Positions 1 through 8,462 are shown, counted from the first letter of the stretch. The stretch: 21,525 nucleotides of DNA from Acidobacteriota bacterium (GCA_021793595.1 JAJYSL010000056.1:1-21525); one strand, 5' to 3'. Numbers and translations: made by a program. The notes: generated from the sequence alone by a model not told the origin.

Positions 1-724
1 GATACGTGTCAGCGGCTTGATGCTGTTTGTTCCGTTCTTCTCTTCCGCTGCGATTCCTCGCACCGTCAAGGCAGTTTTTACAGTCATAGTGGCTGCGCTG
101 CTAACGCCCATCGCTGCCAGTCATCCGGGCACCGCGCCGGTGCTGGGTTTGGTATCGATGCTGGGGGAGTTGAGCACAGGATTGTTGTTCGGCCTGTCTC
201 TCACGCTCCTGATGGAGATGCTGAATTTCTCAGGGCAATTGCTGGGATTGCAGTTCAGCTTTTCGCTCGTGAATGTGCTCGATCCCAACTCCTCCGTCGA
301 AACGCCGCTGATGAGCCAGTTGCTGAATACGGTTGGGCTCTTGGTGCTACTTGCCGCTGGTCTCGATCGCACCTTGCTCTCCGCGCTGATGCATACCTTT
401 GAGGCGGTGCCGGTGGGCACGGCATGGTTACATACGCGCTCTAGCCTAGAGCTAGTTGAGATGACCAGTGGAGTATTTCTGGCGGCGGTGCAATTGTCTG
501 CGCCCGTGATGGCAGCGACCATGCTGGTCGACGTGGTGGTGGCGCTGGTCGGTCGAATGTCGCCGCAGTTGCCGGTGTTGTTCGTGGGCATTCCGCTCAA
601 GACCTTAATTGGATATACGATCCTGATCGGTTCGCTGGCGGTTTGGCCGCGCTTCATCGAGGCGCGCTTCGACGGATTGGTGAATCAGGGCATGCAACTC
701 GTTCTGGCAGCGCATCGCGCGTAG
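1..724 (+). CDS. fliR: Flagellar export gate protein FliR (5' end missing)
   Basis: FliR is an integral membrane subunit of the flagellar type III export gate, where it joins FliP and FliQ in the helical pore complex. The frame is open from the window edge (first full codon at base 2), and the visible protein begins IRVSGLMLFVPFF, which matches the segment shortly after the FliR N-terminus. The TTG/ATG at 17-22 is therefore internal, and roughly 20 residues are probably missing. Several long hydrophobic segments are visible, including one around TVIVAALLTPIAA, one around LGLVSMLGELSTGLLFGLSL, and one near the end around IPLKTLIGYTILIGSLAVW. It lies 7 bp before flhB, as is usual for fliR-flhB-flhA export blocks. 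Identification rests on the overall hydrophobic pattern, the opening segment and the gene order. Confidence 0.9.
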   Translation, partial: IRVSGLMLFVPFFSSAAIPRTVKAVFTVIVAALLTPIAASHPGTAPVLGLVSMLGELSTGLLFGLSLTLLMEMLNFSGQLLGLQFSFSLVNVLDPNSSVETPLMSQLLNTVGLLVLLAAGLDRTLLSALMHTFEAVPVGTAWLHTRSSLELVEMTSGVFLAAVQLSAPVMAATMLVDVVVALVGRMSPQLPVLFVGIPLKTLIGYTILIGSLAVWPRFIEARFDGLVNQGMQLVLAAHRA

Positions 725-731
725 GGGCAAC

Positions 732-2045
732 ATGGCAGGCGATAACGGCGACAAAACAGAGAAAGCATCCCCGCGGCAGAAACAGAAAGCGCGCGAGCGC
801 GGCGACATGGTTCACAGCCGGGAGCTAACCAGCGCCATTGGAATGGGAGCCGGCGTCCTCGCTATTGGAATGGTGACCGAGCGATTCGCAATGGGATGGC
901 GGGCGGCGTATGTTCACGTTCTGGATCTGGGCAGCCGCCAGGATTTGAGTCTGCAAAATGGCGCCGTCGTGAACGACATGGTGCGCGCCAGCGCATATCA
1001 GACGGCCTTTCCTGTGTTGGTGGTGATGGCCACGATCCTGGGGGTCGGCTTGATGGTCGGCATGGCGCAGTCGGGAGGTTTGCAGTTTCATGGTGAATCC
1101 CTGCAGCCCAAATTTGATCGCCTGTCGCCCGCAACGAATTTGAAAAACCTGTTCTCGCTGCGCGCATCGACGCGGCTGCTCAAATCCTTAGTTCCCGCAA
1201 CACTGGTCATGATTTTGGGGTGGGACATTTTGCAGCACACTGTCCTTGCATTGCCGGTGCTGTCGCTGGTGGAAATGCCGCTGTTGTTTGAAAGCCAGTA
1301 TCGCCTGTTGCTGGCGACCAGCGGCATCCTTCTCTGCTGGTCGGCGGTGGACTACGTGGTGGAGTGGCGCAGTTGGGAGCAGCGCTTGCGCATGAGCAAA
1401 GAAGATATGCGCAAGGAATATAAGGAGATGGAAGGCAATCCGCAGATTCGCAGTCGCATTCGATCCATCCAGCGACAGATGCGCCGCCGCAAACTTCAGG
1501 CCGATGTTGCAAAAGCCACCGTCGTCATCACCAATCCGACCCATTACGCCGTAGCGCTGGAATTCAATTTCGAGACGCTTCAGGCCCCCAAGGTGCTGGC
1601 CAAGGGCAGAAATCTGATGGCGGCGCGGATCAAGGACGAGGCGCGCTGGGCCGGAGTTCCCATTGTCGAAAACCCTCCGCTGGCCCGTTCGCTGTTTCGT
1701 TCGGTTGAGCCGGGACAATCCATTCCGCACGATCTGTATGCGGCCGTTGCCGCCATCCTCGCCTTCCTGTATCGCCAGCAAGTGGAAGAAAAGATGCGCG
1801 CTGGCGCGCGTGAGCCGCGACCGGCGCAGCCTTCGCCGCGCCAGGGCCAGGCCTACGAGCCGCCACGGCTACGGCTGGGACAAGGAATAGAAAAATCCAA
1901 CGAAAACCAGACCGACTTTGGCATGACGGATGCACAAGCTTCAGCAAAAGACACAACCATGCACAATGCAACCGATCACGATCCGTCCGCAGACAGCTCT
2001 TCCACGAAGGGACCGGCTGTTGAAGGACCAGGAGCAGGCGAGTGA
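732..2045 (+). CDS. flhB: Flagellar export switch protein FlhB
   Basis: FlhB is the membrane export-gate protein that switches substrate specificity from rod/hook to filament proteins by self-cleavage. The N-terminal stretch GDKTEKASPRQKQKARERG is the typical charged FlhB start. About four membrane segments lie within residues 32-210, and the cytoplasmic domain contains the autocleavage motif NPTH at residues 268-271 (bases 1533-1544), so cleavage between N268 and P269 is expected. At 437 residues it is longer than the usual 350-380. The excess is a Pro/Gln- then Ser/Asp-rich tail from about residue 350 that looks disordered. The GTGA at 2042-2045 joins its stop to the flhA start, suggesting translational coupling. 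Assignment is firm; the role of the tail is unknown. Confidence 0.96.
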   Translation: MAGDNGDKTEKASPRQKQKARERGDMVHSRELTSAIGMGAGVLAIGMVTERFAMGWRAAYVHVLDLGSRQDLSLQNGAVVNDMVRASAYQTAFPVLVVMATILGVGLMVGMAQSGGLQFHGESLQPKFDRLSPATNLKNLFSLRASTRLLKSLVPATLVMILGWDILQHTVLALPVLSLVEMPLLFESQYRLLLATSGILLCWSAVDYVVEWRSWEQRLRMSKEDMRKEYKEMEGNPQIRSRIRSIQRQMRRRKLQADVAKATVVITNPTHYAVALEFNFETLQAPKVLAKGRNLMAARIKDEARWAGVPIVENPPLARSLFRSVEPGQSIPHDLYAAVAAILAFLYRQQVEEKMRAGAREPRPAQPSPRQGQAYEPPRLRLGQGIEKSNENQTDFGMTDAQASAKDTTMHNATDHDPSADSSSTKGPAVEGPGAGE

Positions 2046-4198
2046 GCACGCAAGTCATAGCACAGAACCCGGCTCTGGATTCGCAGCCGAAAGGCAGCAG
2101 TCTACTGCGCTGGCTCACGCCGGAAATGAGCCGTCGCGCCCACGAAATGCTGTTGCCGGCGACCGCCATCAGCATGGTGCTGGTGATGCTGGTTCCACTG
2201 CCGGCCTTCGCGCTCGACTTGCTGCTGACGATTTCAATCACCGCTTCGTTCCTGGTCTTTCTGTCGGCCGTGCAATTGCGCCGGGCCGTTGAATTCTCCG
2301 TTTTTCCCACGCTGTTGTTGTTGTTGACGCTATTTCGGTTGTCGCTGAATCTGGCGTCCAGCCGCCGCATCCTGTTGCATGGATTTGAGGGTACCGGCGC
2401 CGCCGGACAAGTGATTGAGGCTTTCGGGCAGTTTGTTGTGGGTGGCAATTACATTGTCGGATTTGTCGTTTTTCTGGCGTTGATTGCGATTCAGTTTCTG
2501 GTGGTGAGTCACGGCGCGGTGCGAACCGCCGAAGTGACGGCGCGATTTACTCTCGATGCGTTGCCGGGTAAGCAGATGGCCATCGACGCCGATCTGAATG
2601 CCGGGGTGATCAATGAAGCGACCGCCCGCAAACGGCGAGAGGCGATTGCGCGCGAAGCCGAATTCTACGGCGCCATGGACGGCGCCGCGCGATTCAACCA
2701 GAGAGATTCGATGGCGACCATTCTCATCACCGCCATCAACATAATTGCCGGCCTGTTGATTGGAGTGTTTCAGCAAAATATCGCAGTCGGTGAAGCGTTG
2801 CGCACCTACACCGTACTCACCGTCGGCGACGGTCTGGTCACGACGATTCCGTCATTATTGGTTTCGGTTGCCGGCGGTATCGTGTTGACGCGCGCGGCAT
2901 CGTCGTCGAACTCGCTCGGCACAGAGATTGGCGCGCAAATCTTTCAACGCCCCAGCAGCTTGTGGATTGCTTCCGGCCTTTTGACAATCATGGCCTTGAT
3001 TCCGGGCTTGCCGAAGCTGCCGTTTCTGCTGATGGCGGCTGGTCTTGGATACATGGCCTATCGCATGCCCGCACCTGCGGCGGTTGCCGAGAACGAAGAT
3101 GCGGCGCCAGGAAAAGATGCAAAAGCCGCGACCGGCGCGCAGGGGGATAACCTAGTCGCCCTGCTGCCGATTGATGATCTCAGCCTTGAAATTGGATTTC
3201 AGTTGATTCCTCTGGTGGACGAAAAGCAGGGAGGTCAGATGCTGGCCCGGGTGCGCGCGTTGCGCAAACATTTGGCGAAGGAGTTGGGCTTCATTATTCC
3301 GCCGGTACATATCACCGACAACCTGCGCCTGAAGCCGCGGGAATACATGATCTCGCTGCGAAATGCGGAGATGGCGCGCTGGCAGACGGAAGGCAATCAA
3401 CTGCTGGCGGTCAATGCCGATCCCAAGGCGCGCGCGTTGCCTGGAACTGAAACGCGAGAGCCCGCATTCGGCGTGCCTGCGCGGTGGATTCAGCCATCGC
3501 TGTCGGAACAGGCTATGGCCGCCGGATATTCCGTGGTCGATCCCACCACGGTGATTGCCACGCATTTGGGTGAAGTGATTCGTCGCGAAGCCCATCGCCT
3601 GCTGGGCCGTGCGGAGACCAAGCGCCTGCTCGACAGTCTGCAGGAGACCCATCCCAAGCTGATCGAAGAGCTGGTGCCGAAATTGATGACGCTGGGAGAA
3701 GTGCAGCGTGTCTTGCAGCAGTTGTTGCGGGAGCAGGTTTCGATCCGCGATCTGGGGTCGCTGTTGGAAGTGATGGTGGAGGCTGCGGCTACCAACAAGA
3801 ATACGGTGCATTTGGTGGAGACGATTCGCCAGTCGATGGGTCGCGCCCTGATGCAACCGATGCTCGATAACGAAGGCCAGATGCGCGTCTTCGTGCTCGA
3901 TCCATCGCTGGAAGAGGAAGTGCTGGCCACGGTCGAAGGCGAAAGCACACAACGCTTGCTGGGGGATGGAAGCCAGCCGTCGCGCAATGCAACCACATTC
4001 CTGCGCCGCATCGTCGAGTCGTGGAAGCAATTGACGGGCGGGGCGTCGAACTCGGGCAGTCCGGTGCTGCTTTGTTCCAGCCCTGCCCGGTACTACTTGC
4101 GGCGCTGGCTGGAGCCGTTTATGCCCCGGGTCTCTGTGGTTGCACCCTCTGAGCTCCCGGTGGATATACGGGTGCGGTCGTTAGGAACTTTGAGTTAG
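2042..4198 (+). CDS. flhA: Flagellar export gate protein FlhA
   Basis: FlhA is the largest export-gate subunit: an ion-conducting membrane domain followed by a cytosolic ring that docks chaperone-substrate complexes. The GTG start overlaps the flhB stop by 4 bp. The 718-residue length is close to the family norm of about 690-710. Hydrophobic segments fill residues 37-340. The FHIPEP-family signature is clear, starting RTAEVTARFTLDALPGKQ at residue 161 and continuing through MAIDADLNAG at 179-188. A short Ala/Lys-rich linker (about 343-370) leads to the cytosolic domain (about 372-718). The gene normally followed by flhF and flhG is here followed directly by fliA, after about 50 bp. Confidence 0.97.
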   Translation: MSTQVIAQNPALDSQPKGSSLLRWLTPEMSRRAHEMLLPATAISMVLVMLVPLPAFALDLLLTISITASFLVFLSAVQLRRAVEFSVFPTLLLLLTLFRLSLNLASSRRILLHGFEGTGAAGQVIEAFGQFVVGGNYIVGFVVFLALIAIQFLVVSHGAVRTAEVTARFTLDALPGKQMAIDADLNAGVINEATARKRREAIAREAEFYGAMDGAARFNQRDSMATILITAINIIAGLLIGVFQQNIAVGEALRTYTVLTVGDGLVTTIPSLLVSVAGGIVLTRAASSSNSLGTEIGAQIFQRPSSLWIASGLLTIMALIPGLPKLPFLLMAAGLGYMAYRMPAPAAVAENEDAAPGKDAKAATGAQGDNLVALLPIDDLSLEIGFQLIPLVDEKQGGQMLARVRALRKHLAKELGFIIPPVHITDNLRLKPREYMISLRNAEMARWQTEGNQLLAVNADPKARALPGTETREPAFGVPARWIQPSLSEQAMAAGYSVVDPTTVIATHLGEVIRREAHRLLGRAETKRLLDSLQETHPKLIEELVPKLMTLGEVQRVLQQLLREQVSIRDLGSLLEVMVEAAATNKNTVHLVETIRQSMGRALMQPMLDNEGQMRVFVLDPSLEEEVLATVEGESTQRLLGDGSQPSRNATTFLRRIVESWKQLTGGASNSGSPVLLCSSPARYYLRRWLEPFMPRVSVVAPSELPVDIRVRSLGTLS

Positions 4199-4248
4199 AC
4201 AGGTGGAGTCGGCGCGTTTTTTGCCGGCATGCAGAAAGAGTGAGCACA

Positions 4249-5247
4249 ATGCCCGTACCGAAATTTCCACGCGCAGCCGATCGCGAACCGAGTACCCTCA
4301 TCCCGCTGCTGACCGGTGAGACGCAGCCGGAGGACATGGACGCCGAGGAGCCGAGTGCCGATCCGTCCTTCCATCCCATGAATCCGGCGGAGCGCGAACA
4401 AATTCTAATCGAGCATCTTCCAGTCGTGCGATACATCGCCCGCCGCATTCATGAGCATCTTCCGGCGCATGTTGAAATGGATGACCTGGTAAGCGCCGGC
4501 ATGGTTGGTCTGGCGGACGCATTCAACAAATTCGATGCGGGCAAGAAGGTGCAGTTCCGCAGCTATGCTCAATTTCGCATCCGCGGCGCCATTCTCGATA
4601 GTCTGCGGACGCTCGACTGGAGCCCGCGCGAGCTGCGCCGCAGGGCGCGAGCCATCGAAACCGCCATGCACACGCTGACCGGACGGCTGGGCAGAACGCC
4701 GATGGAAAACGAAGTGGCTAGTGAGATGGACATGTCGCTGGACGAGTATCAACGCCTATTGACTGACCTGAGAGGTCTGGAAATTGGCAGCCTCGACGTG
4801 GCTCATTCCGAGGATTCCTCGGACGATGAAGTGGCGTATGTGCCCAGCTCCCCGGAAGAAGGGCCGTTGTTTCACTGTCTGAAGGGGGAGATGCGCGCCC
4901 GGCTGGCCGATGCGATCACGGCGTTGCCGGAACGGGAGCGTCTGGTATTGACCCTCTACTACTACGAAGAAATGACGATGAAGGAGATCGGACTCACGCT
5001 GGATGTGGTCGAGTCCCGGGTATCTCAAATCCATACCTCCGCGGTGCTGCATCTGCGGTCCCTGTTGGCGGACGTCCCCGCAACTGCCGCTCAAGAGCGG
5101 AATCGGAAACCGGACGGAAGTCGTTCACGGACGCATCGGACGGGAAGTGCGCCTGCGGGAACGGGTCCCTTTGGTGCCCGCGTACGGGACGGGCACCCGA
5201 TCATGCGACAGCCTAAGGAGGAAGAGGGCAAATGGATAAGCCGTTAG
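4249..5247 (+). CDS. fliA: RNA polymerase sigma-28 factor FliA
   Basis: FliA directs RNA polymerase to late flagellar promoters and is inhibited by FlgM, which is encoded at 13561. Region 2 covers about residues 56-125 (core motifs DDLVSAGMVGLADAF and FRSYAQFRIRGAILD). Region 3 follows to about 177, and region 4 covers about 225-275, with YYEEMTMKEIG and ESRVSQIH, typical of FliA/WhiG sigmas. I chose ATG 4249 because AAAGAG at 4235-4240 sits 8 nt upstream; an in-frame GTG at 4240 would add three residues but has no ribosome site. The protein is long for FliA (332 against about 240-260), with an acidic N-terminal extension of about 50 residues and a basic, low-complexity tail of about 55. The tail runs through the fliM ribosome site, and the gene overlaps fliM by 16 bp. 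Confidence 0.93.
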   Translation: MPVPKFPRAADREPSTLIPLLTGETQPEDMDAEEPSADPSFHPMNPAEREQILIEHLPVVRYIARRIHEHLPAHVEMDDLVSAGMVGLADAFNKFDAGKKVQFRSYAQFRIRGAILDSLRTLDWSPRELRRRARAIETAMHTLTGRLGRTPMENEVASEMDMSLDEYQRLLTDLRGLEIGSLDVAHSEDSSDDEVAYVPSSPEEGPLFHCLKGEMRARLADAITALPERERLVLTLYYYEEMTMKEIGLTLDVVESRVSQIHTSAVLHLRSLLADVPATAAQERNRKPDGSRSRTHRTGSAPAGTGPFGARVRDGHPIMRQPKEEEGKWISR

Positions 5248-6209
5248 CACAGGAAGAAATCGACGCGTTGTTCGCCGCGGCTCGTACCCGGGCCAGCAGC
5301 GTCAAGGAGCAACCGTCGAACGCGCCCTTTCAACCCTTCACCTTCTCGCGGGTGGGCCAGATCAACGGTGAACAGATGCGCGCTATCAGCCTGCTCAATG
5401 ACAATTTCGCGCGTAATCTGACCCACAACCTGGGCGCATTTTTACGCTGTCATTTTCAGGTGGCGCTGGCTTCAGCGGAACAGCTGCCGTATTCGGAATT
5501 TATCGAGCGCATTCCGGAGATATGTTTTGTGGCTTCGGTTCGGCTGGAGCCGCTGGGAGCCATCTGCGGCCTCGAACTGGACCTGGCGTTGGCGCTTCCC
5601 ATGATCGATCTGTTGCTGGGTGGAGAAGGCAAAGCGGCCGCGGTACGCGAACTTACGGATATAGAAGAATCGATTCTCGCCAGTGTCGTCGAAGCCTGCT
5701 GCCGAGAACTGACTTCCGCCTGGCAACCGGTGGGATTGACCTTCAATTTCGAAAAACGGCAACAGCAGACGCAAATTTCTCGCCTGATGTCGCCCACGGA
5801 AAAAACCCTCTCCATCAGCTTTGAAATTCGTATGCCGCATGTTCAGGGCAACCTGAACCTGGTTTTTCCGGCCGTGGTCTCGAACACCATTCTGCGGCGA
5901 TTGATCACGGATTGGGGACGCCAGAGTCGCCGCCGCTCTCCGGAAATTCTGGCACGCATGGGAGAACGGGTACAACACATCCGGCTGCGGGGAGCATTGC
6001 AACTGCCGTCGGTCGGTATCCCGGCCACGGAGCTGGACGATTTGCAGGTGGGCTCCATTGTTCGGCTGAATTTGCCGGCTACACAAGTGTCTGAATTGCG
6101 CATCGCGGGGATTCCGCTGTTCCATGCGGTTCCGGTTCGGGCCGACCAGCACCGAGGCGCACAAATCACAGCGAGGAACAATCCCTTGTTAAATCGAGCG
6201 GTGGAATGA
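5232..6209 (+). CDS. fliM: Flagellar motor switch protein FliM
   Basis: FliM is the C-ring subunit that binds phosphorylated CheY and controls rotation direction. The N-terminus LAQEEIDALF (residues 5-14) corresponds to the conserved CheY-P-binding EIDALL-type peptide. A flexible linker leads to the CheC-like middle domain (about 40-230), containing the GGxG motif as GGEG at 130-133, and then a C-terminal SpoA domain (about 240-315). The 325-residue length is normal. A strong ribosome site, AAGGAGG at 5215-5221, lies 10 nt before the ATG even though the gene starts inside the end of fliA. It is followed by fliN after a 76-bp gap. Confidence 0.95.
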   Translation: MDKPLAQEEIDALFAAARTRASSVKEQPSNAPFQPFTFSRVGQINGEQMRAISLLNDNFARNLTHNLGAFLRCHFQVALASAEQLPYSEFIERIPEICFVASVRLEPLGAICGLELDLALALPMIDLLLGGEGKAAAVRELTDIEESILASVVEACCRELTSAWQPVGLTFNFEKRQQQTQISRLMSPTEKTLSISFEIRMPHVQGNLNLVFPAVVSNTILRRLITDWGRQSRRRSPEILARMGERVQHIRLRGALQLPSVGIPATELDDLQVGSIVRLNLPATQVSELRIAGIPLFHAVPVRADQHRGAQITARNNPLLNRAVE

Positions 6210-6225
6210 TGGCACGTCGGCGGCG
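6210..6225 (+). promoter_or_regulatory. Possible sigma-54 promoter before fliN
   Basis: TGGCACG at 6210-6216 matches the sigma-54 -24 element fully, and GG-N10-GC spacing (GG 6211-6212, GC 6223-6224) is kept. The -12 block reads CGGCG rather than TTGCA, so two bases that usually matter are wrong. It starts directly after the fliM stop, in the only sizeable gap of this block. A start near 6236 would leave about 50 nt of leader before fliN. It is a weak candidate. Confidence 0.25.
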
Positions 6226-6285
6226 CAGGCGTGGTTCGCCCCCGGCGAAAGTGGTTCTATTCCCAGGAAAGTGAGATGGCACAGC

Positions 6286-7323
6286 ATGGCAAGCAATCGG
6301 CGAGTCTTCGACCTATGGTTCGAAATCATGCGCGCGGAACTAGAGGAGCTGGTCCACGTTCCCGTGACATCGCGCGCCATTCCGGAAATTCCGTCGGCCG
6401 CCCGCGCCTTTCGCAGCCAGCTGCTGTTCGAAGGTCCCGTATACGGAGTCATGTATGTGACCGCTTCGGCATCGAACTTGGTGCAATTGTCGCAAATGGT
6501 GGCCGGAGAACCGGTCGATCCGCACGCGCCTTGGACAGAAGAAGGGTTGGAAGCTTGGCAGATCTGGCTGACTGCGGCTAGCGGCAAGCTGGCGACGCGG
6601 CTGTCAGAGGAGATCGGGGATGTTTCGAAGAATGCCTGCACGATTCTGCTGCAGAATACGATCGCGGTGGATGGGATGCATTCAGCCTCAGGCGCCGATA
6701 CGGCGTCCGGGGCTGCGATTCAGGAGTGGTTGCTACAGGCGGCTGAAGTCGAGTTCGCCCTCTCGGTCAGCGCACAGGTAATGTTTCCCGGTGACGACGT
6801 ACCGAACGTTGGCGTGGATGAGCCTGAGCTCGAGACGACCTCTCCCGAGCCGGTTGAGACGGTGCCGTGGGCAAGCCCGTCTCCCGAGCCAAAGGCCGAG
6901 TCGCCGTTGCCGGAGGTGGCCGCCGTACCGCTCGAAGATCCTCGGGCGGCGCCGCCCGTCGAAAACCAGTCGCGCGTCGATCCGCCACCGGCTCTGCACA
7001 GGGGCGAAAAGACCCCGGCGCAAGACGCCAATCCTTGTGCCGAGCCGCACACGAAACAGCGACTCGACCTGTTGCTCGATATCGAACTGGAAGCGACGCT
7101 GCGTTTTGGCGCGCTGGAGTTGCCGCTGCGCGAAGTGCTGGAACTGGGGCCCGGCGACGTGCTGCCGCTGGATCGGCATGTTCGCGAGCCGGTTGAATTG
7201 GTGGTGGGCGACCGCATTGTTGCCAAAGGCGAAGTTGTGCTGGTGGGTGGAAATTTCGCACTCCATGTGACCGAAGTTGCCGAGCCTCGCCGCCGCCTCG
7301 AGACCATCCGCTGTTTGTTTTAG
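6286..7323 (+). CDS. fliN: Motor switch protein FliN with a long FliY-like N-terminal domain
   Basis: The C-terminal 80 residues are a clear FliN/SpoA domain (from LLLDIELEATLRFGALELP through GDRIVAKGEVVLVGGNFALHV), which builds the base of the C-ring and binds FliH during export. Ordinary FliN has about 100-140 residues; this one has 345. Residues about 1-165 form a separate alpha/beta domain with segments such as LLFEGPVYGVMYVTASASNL and EAWQIWLTAASGKLATRL. These resemble the CheC/CheX/FliY fold, but I cannot see the paired E..N phosphatase residues. A Pro/Glu/Ser-rich linker of about 90 residues separates the domains. No FliY-type CheY-binding N-terminal peptide is seen. ATG 6286 was chosen over GTG 6271, where the AGGA is only 2 nt away; neither has an ideal ribosome site. 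The SpoA assignment is firm; the N-terminal fold is inference. Confidence 0.88.
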   Translation: MASNRRVFDLWFEIMRAELEELVHVPVTSRAIPEIPSAARAFRSQLLFEGPVYGVMYVTASASNLVQLSQMVAGEPVDPHAPWTEEGLEAWQIWLTAASGKLATRLSEEIGDVSKNACTILLQNTIAVDGMHSASGADTASGAAIQEWLLQAAEVEFALSVSAQVMFPGDDVPNVGVDEPELETTSPEPVETVPWASPSPEPKAESPLPEVAAVPLEDPRAAPPVENQSRVDPPPALHRGEKTPAQDANPCAEPHTKQRLDLLLDIELEATLRFGALELPLREVLELGPGDVLPLDRHVREPVELVVGDRIVAKGEVVLVGGNFALHVTEVAEPRRRLETIRCLF

Positions 7324-7422
7324 AACTTCTTCGTCCGGTCTGCGAGACGTGGTTTTCGCCATGCGCCTGCAAGACATAGCCATTCTGAAATGTGACCTTG
7401 AAGAACACGAAGGGGAATCGAA

Positions 7423-8421
7423 ATGACGATGTGGACAGACCAGCTCGGCGCAAATCGAAAAGCGGCGCCCCCCCAGCTTCCGGTGACCTGGGCAGAGGCT
7501 GCACGAAGAGCGGACGCGTGGCCGTCGACCTGGGGCAAGACCCCGGCCCATTTGCCGCTGATGAATACCTGTATGAACGTCGACTGCAAAACCAGCTGGC
7601 TTCGGCTGTGGAGGCGGCGGAACGTTCCCCGGTTTGAGGGACAGTGGGCCTGCAGCGCGGACTGCATGCGTTTGCTGATTCAGGAAGCCGTGGAGCGCGA
7701 GCTTGGCGACGGCGCTCCGCTCGAACCCCAGAAGCACAAGCATCGCATTCCACTTGGATTGCTGATGTTATCCCTGGGATGGATTACGCAGGAGCAATTA
7801 CGCCGAGCCCTCGATGCGCAGCGTGCGGCGGGCGGCAAGGCCCGCATTGGCAAGTGGCTGATGCAACAATGCAATTTGTCAGAAGAACAGGTGACGCGCG
7901 CCCTCAGTATGCAGTGGGGTTGCCCAGTCTTGTCTCTCTCCGGTCATCAGCCGGAAACGGTTTCAACCCTGATTCCTCGGGTCTTGTTGGATACCTATGG
8001 GATGGTGCCGCTGCGCAATGGTTCCAACCGCCTCGCCTATCTGGCGTTTGAGGATCGCGTGGATTCCTCGGTGGCGCTTGCGGTGGAACGGATGAGCGGC
8101 ATCCACATCGAGGCCGGTGTGGTGACCGCGTCTCAATTTCTGCGCGTTCATGAGCGCATGATGCAGGCTCCGTTTCCCAAGGCGCAACTGCTGGAAGCGA
8201 AGTCCTCAAGCGCGGTGGTAAAGGAAATTGCCGCCGTGATTGAACGCGTGCGGCCGCACCAGGCCAAGCTGGTGCGGATGCATCGCTACTTCTGGCTGCG
8301 GGTATGGCACAATCCCGCCCCGTCGGCGTCAGCCTCCCACCCACATACCGGTTCGACGAGCCTGCTGCCCAGAATTCACCAAGTAGAAGACGTCTTGATT
8401 CGATTGCAGCCTGAAGACTAG
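7423..8421 (+). CDS. Cys-cluster and MshEN-domain protein, possible c-di-GMP effector of the flagellum
   Basis: The central part is an MshEN (GspE/PilB N-terminal) domain. The first 24-residue repeat begins PLGLLMLSLGWITQEQL at residue 110 and ends at Q133; the second begins RIGKWLMQQCNLSEEQV at 141 and ends at Q164. The rest of the domain reaches about residue 242 (VPL, LAFED, AGVVTASQFL). MshEN domains of this pattern are known to bind cyclic di-GMP. Deviations from consensus are P110 for the first Arg and C150 for Gly. No Walker motifs or ATPase domain follow, unlike GspE/PilB/MshE. The N-terminal part has C50-x4-C55-x21-C77-x3-C81, which could bind zinc. AGGGG at 7411-7415 lies 7 nt before the ATG. 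It sits between fliN and flgF on the same strand, so a role in flagellar control is inferred from position; no exact function is recognised. Confidence 0.72.
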   Translation: MTMWTDQLGANRKAAPPQLPVTWAEAARRADAWPSTWGKTPAHLPLMNTCMNVDCKTSWLRLWRRRNVPRFEGQWACSADCMRLLIQEAVERELGDGAPLEPQKHKHRIPLGLLMLSLGWITQEQLRRALDAQRAAGGKARIGKWLMQQCNLSEEQVTRALSMQWGCPVLSLSGHQPETVSTLIPRVLLDTYGMVPLRNGSNRLAYLAFEDRVDSSVALAVERMSGIHIEAGVVTASQFLRVHERMMQAPFPKAQLLEAKSSSAVVKEIAAVIERVRPHQAKLVRMHRYFWLRVWHNPAPSASASHPHTGSTSLLPRIHQVEDVLIRLQPED

Positions 8422-8462
8422 AGCATTGAAATGAGGCTTTTCTAATCTTTCCACCTCGCATT

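Noticed and set aside
3152..4030. Long open frame on the - strand opposite flhA
   Set aside because: It lies wholly inside flhA, encodes a His/Gln/Arg-rich product typical of a reverse shadow in GC-rich DNA, and has no recognisable domain.
7350..7366. Sigma-54-like GG-N10-GC before the MshEN gene
   Set aside because: Only the GG, GC and a few flanking bases match; the CAC of the -24 block is TTT.
6733..7753. Two long open frames on the - strand opposite fliN and the MshEN gene
   Set aside because: Both are Arg/Pro/Ala-rich shadows across a well-supported gene pair, with no family features.
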